Shown here one piece after another: positions 36,856-45,304 of a DNA stretch of 64,000 bases; position 1 is the first letter of the stretch, and each line of letters opens with the position of its first letter. The translations under genes and the position numbers were made by a program. Below the pieces are notes generated by a model. It searched no databases. It was not told where the DNA came from and saw only the letters and a list, made by a program, of their open reading frames with translations. The DNA comes from Burkholderia sp. Ax-1724 (GTDB lineage Bacteria > Pseudomonadota > Gammaproteobacteria > Burkholderiales > Burkholderiaceae), in the NCBI RefSeq assembly GCF_011752995.1, contig NZ_VWWL01000007.1, positions 62,001 through 126,000 on the forward strand. The letters run 5' to 3'.

Positions 36856-37812
36856 ATGAACGACACCCTGCTCGACGCGGTGCGCCGCTACGCGAGTGCC
36901 TATACTGGCCCGACAGGCGTGGCCCAAACTCCCATCCCGGCCCTGACCACCATCCGGGCGACCCAGCCGAGCGGGATCGACTATGCGATTTCCCGGCCGC
37001 TGGCCTGCCTGGTGTTGCATGGAGGCAAGCGGGTCACGATGGGTACGAAAACGTTCGACTTCAGCGCCGGCGATTCGCTGCTGATTACGGCCGACGTGCC
37101 GACGGTAAGCCAGGTCACGCGCGCCAGCGCCGCCGAGCCGTACTTCTCGCTGGTGCTGGATCTGGATCTGACGGCTATCGCCGAACTTGCCGTGGAGATG
37201 AAACTGGGGCCCGCGGCCCAAGGGTCGCCCGTGCGGGTTGAGCCATCCGACTCAGAGGTGGCCGATGCAGCGCTGCGCCTGATGCGGCTGATCGAACGCC
37301 CCGCGGCGCTGCCCGTTCTGCAGGCCCAGCTCGTGCGGGAAATGCACTACTGGCTGCTGGTCGGAAAACACGGCGCCGCGATCCGTCACTTGGGCTGGCC
37401 GGAGAGCCACACCCAGCGCGTGGCACGTGCTGTCGCCCTGCTGCGCAGCGAGTTCGCGCAGCCGCTGCCGATCGAGCGGCTGGCGTCCGAGGCCCGCATG
37501 AGTCCATCGTCGTTCTACCAGCATTTCCGGGCGGCGACCTCGTTGTCCCCGTTGCAATTCCAGAAGCAATTGCGCCTGATCGAAGCTCGCAGGCTGATGG
37601 CGTCGGAAGGTGTGTCGGCCAGCGGCGCGGCGTTTTCCGTGGGCTATGAAAGCGTCCAGCAATTCACGCGGGAATACCGGCGAATGTTCGGCCTACCTCC
37701 GAGCAGAGACGTCGATGCCATCAAGGATGCTACCAGCACCGTTGCTGCGGGAAGGTCTGCAGAAGCTATTCTCGGAGCGCGCCTTTTACCACTTGAACCG
37801 AATCAGTCGTGA
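36856..37812 (+). CDS. AraC-family transcriptional regulator
   Basis: This 318-residue protein has an N-terminal AraC-type ligand domain (about 20-180) and two C-terminal HTH motifs (about 210-300: ERLASEARMSPSSFYQHFRAATS and ASGAAFSVGYESVQQFTREYRRMFG). The architecture matches the AraC_N group that controls SDR or aldo/keto reductase genes. It is divergent from the SDR gene over a 166-bp gap. The last 25 residues after GLPPSRD are not conserved. Confidence 0.87.
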   Translation: MNDTLLDAVRRYASAYTGPTGVAQTPIPALTTIRATQPSGIDYAISRPLACLVLHGGKRVTMGTKTFDFSAGDSLLITADVPTVSQVTRASAAEPYFSLVLDLDLTAIAELAVEMKLGPAAQGSPVRVEPSDSEVADAALRLMRLIERPAALPVLQAQLVREMHYWLLVGKHGAAIRHLGWPESHTQRVARAVALLRSEFAQPLPIERLASEARMSPSSFYQHFRAATSLSPLQFQKQLRLIEARRLMASEGVSASGAAFSVGYESVQQFTREYRRMFGLPPSRDVDAIKDATSTVAAGRSAEAILGARLLPLEPNQS

Positions 37813-38596
37813 GAATCCGCTGACAGCCGGCCGGCGCTTCCATGTTGCGTCGGCGCCCAAAACCGGCGCAAGCCTATCCTGCTGTAAGGACTTTCGCTGT
37901 ATGTCAACTACGGTTTATGGGCTGTGGATGACCGTCTCCGTTTGCGTTTTGATGCACATGGGTTACGCAATCTATTTGCGTTTTCAACTCCCCGGATACG
38001 CAGGGCTGCTGCGCGCGTAACACGTTGTTCTGCGCCGCTCACTGGCATCGTTCGCTTTCGATGCTTATTTTATTTGCGCGAGCTGCTACCTACAGCCTTC
38101 ACAGGTGCGCACAGGATTTGCGCGAAGGAGTGAACCTCTGCGCACGATGTTTGCTTGGTATGGAGTACGACTTGATCTTTACCGGTCGCGTGATTTGCGA
38201 TTCCTTTGCCGTGAGGCGGTAGATGCTGCGTGTGCGCTTAGCCGTAGAGGTAGCAGACTGCATCCCTGTAACCGGCCTTGTCACGCCGAAACTGCTGGCG
38301 CGGGCCACCATATCGAAGCCGCACGAGCGCTCCCAATTCCATCAGAGACGCAGCCTGCGCGGCGAGGATCAACCGCCGCGGAATGGGGCTGGCCAGCAGG
38401 ATAGCCGGGGTTTGCTCCCGTTCGGTCTGACCTCCTGTTGCTATGACACATTGCAGCGTGGCGGGAACGACTCGGTACTACACGGTAGCCGCCGGCGCGC
38501 GATAGCATCCGCTCCCGGAAAATCGCTCGCATCTAAAACGTTTGGGCTTTAGATGCGTAATGCCCCTGTTCGGGCGCATTCCCGGCGTTCCAGAAC
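37813..38596. other. 784-base region with little coding content
   Basis: Only one small open frame with a usable start is seen (37901-38020). Two hairpins occur near the right end: GCATCTAAA/TTTAGATGC (38529-38556) and AATGC-CCC/GGG-GCATT (38559-38582). Neither has a T tail. The GC content drops compared with the flanking genes, which suggests old insertion or decay. Confidence 0.4.
37901..38020 (+). CDS. possible 39-residue single-pass membrane peptide
   Basis: An ATG with AAGGA eleven bases upstream opens a frame of 39 residues. The peptide is hydrophobic (VYGLWMTVSVCVLMHMGYAIYL) with an Arg just after, typical of a small inner-membrane protein. It lies 88 bases after the AraC gene. I do not recognise it, and expression is unproven. 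Confidence 0.3.
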   Translation: MSTTVYGLWMTVSVCVLMHMGYAIYLRFQLPGYAGLLRA

Positions 38597-38633
38597 AAAA
38601 AAGCCGCTGCTTCGTGAGAAGCAGCGGCTTTTT
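38597..38633. terminator. strong bidirectional terminator
   Basis: AAGCCGCTGCTTC and GAAGCAGCGGCTT form a 13-bp perfect stem with a GTGA loop, flanked by four or more A and T residues on each side. It can terminate both strands. On the minus strand it directly follows a tRNA-3'-end-like sequence. Confidence 0.92.
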
Positions 38634-38641
38634 CTTGCAAC

Positions 38642-38660
38642 TGGTGGCGAATCAGGGAGA
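38642..38660 (-). other. tRNA 3'-end-like sequence, candidate left attachment site
   Basis: On the minus strand this reads TCTCCCTGATTCGCCACCA, ending in CCA and followed nine bases later by the strong terminator. This is how tRNA genes end in these genomes, but no T-arm or rest of a tRNA is present upstream. It would fit the leftover 3' fragment made when an element integrates into a tRNA gene, marking the left end of the element to the right. I could not assign the tRNA species. Confidence 0.35.
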
Positions 38661-38921
38661 AAAGGTCAACTTCCTGAAACGCCCGCCCCGCCTGGCTCTG
38701 CGGGGCTTCTGGGCCTGAAATCGGTGGTCCACTGGTTTGGACCCCCAATTCTAGCGCCGTTGTTTCCCTGATGGGACATCGCAAACGCAGTGAGACATGT
38801 GGGAACCGACGGAGGTTGGACTTCAGGCGCTTGGTTTCACTCGACTCAAAACAGCGCTTTGACCTCTCCGTCCGCGCCCGATATTGCGCGCGGACTTTCA
38901 TCTGGGCGAAAAAATGCTGAC

Positions 38922-39455
38922 CTAGTCTCCCCATTCATCAGGGGGATCGATCAGCGTCATTATCGTTCTGCCACCGCGTTTGGTTTTTTCGTATTCTGGT
39001 TTGTAGCCAAATTTCTTTAGTGGATTTTTTTTGAGGTAAGTTTCAGCCTCAATCATTGCCTTGTCCGCTGCGGCCTTTGTGGCTGATGAAAGGGTTCCAA
39101 AATCCGGGGTAGCCGAAAACCATTTGGTGGTCCAAGGCAGCGGCGCGCTCCTAGCCAAGTTAAATCGCGTGGGTTCTTTGAGTCTAGCGGCGCCAAATTC
39201 CAACTGATTGCTTACTTCGAATTGGTAAGGGGTAATTCGCTTTTGCGTAGTAAGCCCGGTGGTTTGGTTCGCTGATCCATAGCATGCCAGCACCACATAT
39301 TCTTCCAATTTATTCGGCCGTGCCTTTCGGACTGAAGAGATATAAACCAACCTTTTTTCAGGCCCTGGAACTGTTGGGTCTTCTTCTAGAGGGAAGGGGC
39401 AGCGGACTATTATCCCCGCTTGCGGGGACCAAATCGTTATTCTTTGCTCACTCAT
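38922..39455 (-). CDS. PemK/MazF-like protein candidate
   Basis: This 177-residue protein begins with a stretch resembling the PemK/MazF toxin barrel: AGIIVRCPFPLEEDPTVPG, then KRLVYISSVRK and EYVVLACYGSANQTT, in the order of the first strands of that fold. The C-terminal 60 residues (with ATKAAADKAMIEAETYLKK) are longer than in typical MazF and look helical. If the family call is right it is an mRNA-cleaving toxin. A 77-residue gene lies 22 bases upstream as a possible antitoxin. Confidence 0.45.
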   Translation of the reverse strand: MSEQRITIWSPQAGIIVRCPFPLEEDPTVPGPEKRLVYISSVRKARPNKLEEYVVLACYGSANQTTGLTTQKRITPYQFEVSNQLEFGAARLKEPTRFNLARSAPLPWTTKWFSATPDFGTLSSATKAAADKAMIEAETYLKKNPLKKFGYKPEYEKTKRGGRTIMTLIDPPDEWGD

Positions 39456-39477
39456 CAGTCTGCGTCATCCTTCAGGT

Positions 39478-39711
39478 TCAGGATGGGTCGACGATTTCGA
39501 GCGAATCCCATTCCGGATAGGCGCCCCATAGAGCCTGCAATTGGTGGTCCGAAAGCTCCCGATCGGTGGATGAGCATTCAAATGGCTCTTGATCCGCCGT
39601 GTTCGCTGCTGCCTGCTTGGTGGCGACACCTCCTGACGGCTCGCCCTGCTCCCGATGTCGAACGTCACGAAGAGTGCTCGGAGTTTCCGCCAGAAATCGA
39701 ATAACCGTCAC
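39478..39711 (-). CDS. small protein, possible antitoxin to the PemK-like protein
   Basis: From a GTG at 39711 with AAAGGGG upstream, the frame encodes 77 residues, many acidic or polar, with a compact end LSDHQLQALWGAYPEWDSLEIVDPS. It is followed closely by the PemK-like gene, the usual antitoxin-toxin order. No known antitoxin DNA-binding fold is visible. A longer frame to 39891 looks non-coding. Confidence 0.4.
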   Translation of the reverse strand: MTVIRFLAETPSTLRDVRHREQGEPSGGVATKQAAANTADQEPFECSSTDRELSDHQLQALWGAYPEWDSLEIVDPS

Positions 39712-40002
39712 TTTGTTCCCCTTTGTTGGGTTTGCCCACAGAAAGTCACTATACACCGACCTTCTGCGCATTGAGGACCATCTGTCGGCCCGAAAAATCG
39801 TTGCAACGAAAGTAAAATGTAATATATTTTCGTTCCCGAGCTTCCCGCAATCGCACGCCAAGAAAGTCGTTGGGACGCCCCCGCCTGCCACGACGCTCCA
39901 AGCGCCCTCAAACGCAAATGCTACTAGCTAGGGATGACCTGCCGCATAAAAGTGAGCCAGCGGTCGCTGGTCTAGCGCAAAGGCTGTCTGGGCATGCCGG
40001 CC

Positions 40003-40848
40003 TTATGGCTGCACGTCTGCCGGAGAAGGGGCATCCGCGGGCGGTTGGGGCGGCGCATTGGGGGCGCGACTCACCACCGAGCAAAGCCCCTCGAGGAAGA
40101 TATCCGCATAGCTCTCCGCCGCTCCCGAGGAGACCATTTCCTCGGCTTCATCAATTATCGACGGGTCGTCAATACGAATCGGCAAAACGGAATATTTCTC
40201 AAGCGAGCCGTTGTCTTTTAACAAGGTTCCCACGGCGCTCGCGACCCCACAACCGCATGAGTGGTCCGCCTTCCTTACAACATCGGAGATGCTGTTGTGC
40301 AGTCTCGTGAACTCACACCCAAGCGGGGAGCACGGATCGACTAAGTAATGGAAGCGAGAGGACGGCTGCATGTTGTGAAGCGGATCCAGCAGCACAACCT
40401 GGAACACGTTTTTCTCATCAAAAAAACCGATGATCCGCCCTCGGCCCATTGAGACCATAAACTGCGCGAGCGGGAACTCCTCCTCGTTGTCCCGATAGTC
40501 TTCTGCAATCCAGTCCAATTCTTTGCGCTTGACCGGAATGTTTCTCGCGTTCCAATCGATCGGGTGGAATCGGTAGTAATCTCGTTTTACGTGATCGCTC
40601 AGAATCTCGTCAACTTCTTGGCTACCGAGTTCCTTGAAGCGCTCGAGAACGGAGAGAAGCCACGTCTGCGGAACGTCGCCCGCGCTAAGCCCGAATTTTT
40701 CGATTTCCCGGAAGAATGTGAACGAAAAACTCCATCGAGTTCCAGCGGTGGGCGCGCGCTTTAGTTTCTTTTTGAGTTGCTCGGCCTGCGTTGAGTCGAC
40801 CTCAATCTGAGCAGAGCGTTTCTCGACCACCTTGCCGAGGCGAGCCAT
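40003..40848 (-). CDS. probable toxin partner of the Panacea-domain antitoxin
   Basis: This 281-residue protein is encoded 15 bases downstream of a Panacea-domain antitoxin gene, with GAGG before its start. I do not recognise the family with certainty. The centre has RFHPIDWNARN, then FPLAQFMVSMGRGRIIGFF and VFQVVLLDPLHNMQPS, a pattern reminiscent of RelE/YoeB-like interferases. The N-terminal 30 residues are Lys/Gln-rich and the C-terminal 20 are Pro-rich. Context makes it the toxin of the pair. Confidence 0.6.
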   Translation of the reverse strand: MARLGKVVEKRSAQIEVDSTQAEQLKKKLKRAPTAGTRWSFSFTFFREIEKFGLSAGDVPQTWLLSVLERFKELGSQEVDEILSDHVKRDYYRFHPIDWNARNIPVKRKELDWIAEDYRDNEEEFPLAQFMVSMGRGRIIGFFDEKNVFQVVLLDPLHNMQPSSRFHYLVDPCSPLGCEFTRLHNSISDVVRKADHSCGCGVASAVGTLLKDNGSLEKYSVLPIRIDDPSIIDEAEEMVSSGAAESYADIFLEGLCSVVSRAPNAPPQPPADAPSPADVQP

Positions 40849-40863
40849 TTGCGTGCGCCTCGA

Positions 40864-41352
40864 TTATTCGACTTCGTCGAGCTGTTTCCGGTAAAAGTCG
40901 GCCATTAGATTTTCGTCGATGACCCTTTCACCTCGCTCCGACCAACGGAGGCCGGCGCGCGCCGCCAGCCACGGCTGTTCGGAGTGAGTCATCGCCTCAA
41001 GCTGCGTGCCGGACAAATCCCCATACGCCTCTAGGACTTCGTCAATATGCGCACAGGCCCGCTCGGAAAGCAGTTCTGCAGCATTCGCATCCGGCACGTC
41101 GCTGCGCCGAACGGTGGCATACAGGCTGTGCGTGTCCTTGAAGCGATCATATATCTGGCGATTCACTGGCCCGTGGATCCATGCTTGGAACTTGCCCCGG
41201 AAAAACGGCGCGTCGTTGAATGCGAGATGCCACGCTTGCACGTAGAAAAGCAGCTTTTGCAGCTTCAAAACATTGAGCGACACCTCTCCCTCGTCGAGCT
41301 TGACGATGATGTAGTCGACAACGGCGTGGATGTCCACAGTTGGGGCGCTCAT
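40864..41352 (-). CDS. Panacea-domain (SocA/DUF4065) antitoxin
   Basis: This 162-residue helical protein carries the Panacea domain: LKLQKLLFYVQAWHLAFNDAPFF near 23-46 and AWIHGPVNRQIYDRFK near 52-68 are the family signatures. Panacea proteins act as direct neutralisers of many unrelated toxins and sit next to them in operons and prophages. The ATG at 41352 (MSAPTVDIHAVV) is where conserved sequence starts; the upstream frame to 41505 is not convincing. The toxin candidate follows immediately. Confidence 0.82.
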   Translation of the reverse strand: MSAPTVDIHAVVDYIIVKLDEGEVSLNVLKLQKLLFYVQAWHLAFNDAPFFRGKFQAWIHGPVNRQIYDRFKDTHSLYATVRRSDVPDANAAELLSERACAHIDEVLEAYGDLSGTQLEAMTHSEQPWLAARAGLRWSERGERVIDENLMADFYRKQLDEVE

Positions 41353-41854
41353 GTCGGGCTCTCGGTGCACAAACAGATGGGAAATCAAAAAACTGCGGGA
41401 TCTCAATGACTTAGCCATTCTCCCACGACTGATGGAGGTTGCCAAGGGCACGTGCCCCCAAGAGGTTGACCGATCGTCTGGCGCGGAGATGGCCGGCGAT
41501 CCCACCTGCCCCTCATCTCTTGGCTATTCTCTCAACCATCTCTCAATATATGTATTCTATTGAAAATAGATTTTGATTGGGGAAACTCAACCCAAATGCA
41601 GCGCCTGCCGTTTCCCGCCCTCAGGGTGTCTGATGAGGCCTGTTGCCTTTCATGCACGGTCCGAAGCGAGTCGGCGCTTCCCCTGCGAGGCTTCTCCAGC
41701 CTCGTCCGCAACGGCCGATGCCTCTATAATCGCTCGCGTTCAGGCGCTGCCGGACCCGACGATCATGCGCCGAGCGCGCTGTCCCCGCGCCATTGAGGTG
41801 CACGGGAGGGCCGGGGCGCGCCGGACGCCTCCGCAACTACCCATTCCGCATGAG
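41353..41854. other. divergent promoter region, Panacea pair and defence cassette
   Basis: These 502 bases have no supported gene; the open frame continuing from 41573 into the methylase lacks protein character. A hyphenated palindrome TCTATT-GAA-AATAGA lies at 41556-41570 in an AT-rich patch. A perfect -10 hexamer TATAAT at 41725-41730 could serve the plus-strand cassette. Confidence 0.45.
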
Positions 41855-44800
41855 ATGACCGCAGACGCCATCGCCATAAAAGCCTACAACCATATTGATC
41901 GCCGTCGCAGGAGGTGGCATGGAGAGGAGGAGGTTCGCGCAGCGTGGATATCCGCGCTCGAGTCCGCGCTCGACGTAATCTTCGACGCCGAGCGCGCTCG
42001 GCGAGACCTCAGCCTCAATAACGTGGTCATTGAGTTCAAAGCGCCTGGCCTCTTCAACGGCAGCGACAAGAGCGCGAGTTTCCAAAATGCGATGGATAAG
42101 CGCCTGCTTCCTTACATCCTGAAGGCGGCCGAGGAAACCGGAGTTCCGCCGGAGGACTTCATCGGCATCGCCATCGACGGGGAGCATTTGTGCTTTGCCC
42201 AGGTTGTGGGGGGAGCGATTCGACACAACTATCTTTTGCCGTTCTCCGTTGTTTCCGTGGGGATGGTAATCGAGGCATGTCGAAATAATTTTCGTCGCCC
42301 TGTTGTGGCGGAAAGCTTGCTTGATGACTTCGGGCATGCGTCAGAGGCCGCGTGCGCCGTCATGCAAGCCCTCTCCCATGCGCTTCAGGGCGCCATAGAC
42401 GCGCCCGAAGTAAGCAAGATTTCGATGTTGTTTGAGGAATGGCGGGCGCTCTACGGACAGGTGGCGGATCTTTCGGGCTTCCAGATTGAGACGATCGAGA
42501 AGGTGTTGCGCTTCACATGGCGGGGCGCCGAGCGTCATTCGATGTCTGCGCGCTTGTTTGTCATCCACACCTACAACTCTCTTATCATCAAGCTGCTCGC
42601 GGCGGAAATCGTATCCGCGCACGGGCTCACGACGATCGCCGGTCCGGCGGAAGCATTTTCTGCGTTAATGGATGACGCGCAACTGATCGACCAGCTTCGG
42701 CTGCAAATCGAGCGGGGTCAGTTGTTCGAGACGGCGGGGCTCGCTGGTTTCGTCGAGGAAGCGATTTTCAGTTGGTATATCGATGCGGCCGGAACGCCGG
42801 AAGACGCGCGAGATTTGATTCCCGCGCTTCGCGCCCTGATCGGCAAGCTCGCGCTTTATCGGACCGATCGTCTCGGGCGACAGCGAGACGCGTTGCGTGA
42901 TTTCTATCAGGGGCTTGTGCCCGAGACGCTGCGCAAGAGCCTGGGCGAGTTCTACACGCCTGATTGGCTGGTTGAGCTGACCGTCGCGAAGATTGCCCCC
43001 TCGGCGTGGATCGGGCCGAGATTTCTCGATCCGACATGCGGATCCGGCTCTTTCCTCGTCGAGGTGATCCGGCGCAAGCGCGCCGAGGCCGCCCGGAAGG
43101 GGTTGGACGACAGGGCGACGGTCGACGCCGTGCTCGACGAGGTTTGGGGTTTCGACCTCAACCCGTTGGCGGTTCAAACCGCTCGCGTGAATTTCCTGAT
43201 GGAAATCGCGGATCTGTTGTCTTCCGCTCGCGGCCGGCGGGTGGAGCTGCCCATTCTGTTGGCGGATGCGATTTACTCGCCCGCGGCGGATCCAGAGGGC
43301 GATGCAGACGTGGTGCAATATCGAATTGGCAGCCGCAGAGCTAGCCTGGACATTCACCTGCCCGCGACGCTTGCATTCAACCGGCCCAGGCTCGATTCTG
43401 TGTTTGACCTCATGGGCGAGCACGTCGAGCTGAGCCATGAATATTCGATCATGTCCGCCGCCTTGGTGCGCGCCAAGTTGCTGAGCAGGGCCGAAGCGCA
43501 AGCTTGGTCAGAGCCTTTGCGCACAACATACGAACAGGTTTTGAACCTGCATAAGCAGAAGTGGAACGGCATTTGGTTTCGCATTGTCCGAAACTTCTTT
43601 TGGTCGGCAACGGCGGGCCACTTTGACGCCATCGTCGGAAACCCGCCTTGGGTGCGATGGTCTCGGCTTCCAGAAACCTATCGGGAGCGCGTTAAGCCCA
43701 CGTGCGAGCGATACGACATCTTTTCCGAGACAGGGCACCATGGCGGCAACGAGCTCGACATCTCGGCGATGATCACTTACACGACCGGCGACAAATGGCT
43801 AAAGATGGGTGGCCGCATGGCGTTCGTTATCACTCAGATTCTTTTTCAGAATCCGTCGTCCGCCGGCTTCCGGAATTTCCGCATTGACCGCGGCTCCCAT
43901 CTCTCGCCGATCGAGGTCGAAGATCTTAAGGCGCTGAAGCCGTTTCCCAACGCCGCCAACAAAACGGCGATTGCTTTGTTTCAAAAAGGAAAGACCGGCC
44001 CTTCCTATCCGGTGCCATACAAGGTATGGGACGCTGCCGAGGGCTATACGCGGCGGATACCGCCGGAGCTTGCTCTGGACGAGGTGTTGGAGCGGGTCGA
44101 GCGTGACACCTGGGAGGCGACGCCGGTTGGGGGCGTGGGCTCGCCGTGGGCAGTGCTGCCGATCGGCAGGTTTTTGGAAATCAGCCAGATTGCCCGTCCT
44201 TGCGAATGGGTGGAGGGGCACAAGGGGATCACCACCGATCTCAACGGTGTCTACTTCGTTCCTGTCATCGATCAAAACAAGGCGGATCATCTTGTTCAGA
44301 TCGAAACGCAGCCGAGCTCTGGCCGCAAGGACATTGGTGTCGCCAAGCGGGCGTGGATAGAGCCAGATTGGCTGTTTCCGCTAGTAAAGGGCGCCTCGGA
44401 TTTCGAGCCGTGCTATCTGAAGCCCGACCTTCACCTCTACACGCTGGTCCCGAACGTCGGCATCAAGAAGTCCGACTTCGATGCGGCGGGGGAGCGCGTT
44501 CTTGAATTGCCCGCGACACGCCGATACCTCAATTCGTTCAAAGACGTATTGGAGCAGCGGTCAACGTGGAAATCGCGGATGCGGCCGGCTAAAGCGCCCA
44601 ATTTCACCATTTACAACGTTGGCGACTATACGTTCGCGCCTTGGAAAGTGATTTGGGCGGAGATGCCCGGCAACTTCTGTGCAGCGGTGGCCGGAAGCGG
44701 GCGAGTTCCGCTCGTGGGAACGAGGCCTTTCGTCCCGGACCACAAGGTGTTTTTTGTGGCGCTGGACGACGAGATGGAGGCCCACTATCTGTGCGGCATG

Positions 44801-45052
44801 CTGAACTCAACCATCGTGGGCCAATATGTGGAGGCTCACAACGTTGACATTCAGGTCGGCGACATCTTTAAGCACATGACGCTGCCACGCTACGAAGCGA
44901 CAAATGCCGCGCACCAGCGGATCGCAGAGCTCAGTCATAAAGCGCACTCGATCCGCGACTCGGAGGAGAGGTCGGCAATCGTTGGCGATGTGCGGAAAGC
45001 CGCCGATCTGTGCCTCGGGCGTTGGATCAAGGCCAAGGCGCGCACCACTTGA
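41855..45052 (+). CDS. fused nuclease / N6-adenine DNA methyltransferase (type IIG-like)
   Basis: This 1065-residue protein has an N-terminal PD-(D/E)xK-like motif (Asp51, Glu60-x-Lys62 in VVIEFKAPG), a helical region, then an N6-adenine methylase: KSLGEFYTPDWLVE near 368, motif I DPTCGSGSF from residue 392, GFDLNPLAV near 430, and motif IV NPPW from 596. The C-terminal 350 residues (HKGITTDLNGVYFVP, HKVFFVALDD) look like the specificity domain of type IIG enzymes. It probably cleaves and methylates DNA alone. The ATG at 41855 follows CATGAG. Two further cassette genes follow on the same strand. Confidence 0.82.
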   Translation: MTADAIAIKAYNHIDRRRRRWHGEEEVRAAWISALESALDVIFDAERARRDLSLNNVVIEFKAPGLFNGSDKSASFQNAMDKRLLPYILKAAEETGVPPEDFIGIAIDGEHLCFAQVVGGAIRHNYLLPFSVVSVGMVIEACRNNFRRPVVAESLLDDFGHASEAACAVMQALSHALQGAIDAPEVSKISMLFEEWRALYGQVADLSGFQIETIEKVLRFTWRGAERHSMSARLFVIHTYNSLIIKLLAAEIVSAHGLTTIAGPAEAFSALMDDAQLIDQLRLQIERGQLFETAGLAGFVEEAIFSWYIDAAGTPEDARDLIPALRALIGKLALYRTDRLGRQRDALRDFYQGLVPETLRKSLGEFYTPDWLVELTVAKIAPSAWIGPRFLDPTCGSGSFLVEVIRRKRAEAARKGLDDRATVDAVLDEVWGFDLNPLAVQTARVNFLMEIADLLSSARGRRVELPILLADAIYSPAADPEGDADVVQYRIGSRRASLDIHLPATLAFNRPRLDSVFDLMGEHVELSHEYSIMSAALVRAKLLSRAEAQAWSEPLRTTYEQVLNLHKQKWNGIWFRIVRNFFWSATAGHFDAIVGNPPWVRWSRLPETYRERVKPTCERYDIFSETGHHGGNELDISAMITYTTGDKWLKMGGRMAFVITQILFQNPSSAGFRNFRIDRGSHLSPIEVEDLKALKPFPNAANKTAIALFQKGKTGPSYPVPYKVWDAAEGYTRRIPPELALDEVLERVERDTWEATPVGGVGSPWAVLPIGRFLEISQIARPCEWVEGHKGITTDLNGVYFVPVIDQNKADHLVQIETQPSSGRKDIGVAKRAWIEPDWLFPLVKGASDFEPCYLKPDLHLYTLVPNVGIKKSDFDAAGERVLELPATRRYLNSFKDVLEQRSTWKSRMRPAKAPNFTIYNVGDYTFAPWKVIWAEMPGNFCAAVAGSGRVPLVGTRPFVPDHKVFFVALDDEMEAHYLCGMLNSTIVGQYVEAHNVDIQVGDIFKHMTLPRYEATNAAHQRIAELSHKAHSIRDSEERSAIVGDVRKAADLCLGRWIKAKARTT

Positions 45053-45304
45053 GACCCCTGACGCTCGCCGAGTTGACTCGCGACAGCGGCGCGCCGACGC
45101 GAGTGGCTGGCGATCGAGTTCCGTTTTGCGTGCAACCGCAGAAGTCTTGCCACGCCGCATGGCTTGGCGCTTTGCGCTCTCCCGCGCGACCGATTTGGGC
45201 CTACCTTCCGAGCGGTTCCGGCGATATAGTTTGCGTTCCGAGGCGCGGCGTTTGTGCCGCGGAAATGAGAGAGCGCGACAACAAGCCAACAGCGCGGAGA
45301 CCGC

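Noticed and set aside
38685..38706. GC hairpin as terminator
   Set aside because: A seven-base stem is present, but no T run follows and no gene ends there.
41573..41854. N-terminal extension of the methylase frame
   Set aside because: The segment is Arg/Ser/Pro/Cys-rich and contains a likely -10 promoter hexamer, so it is leader, not protein.
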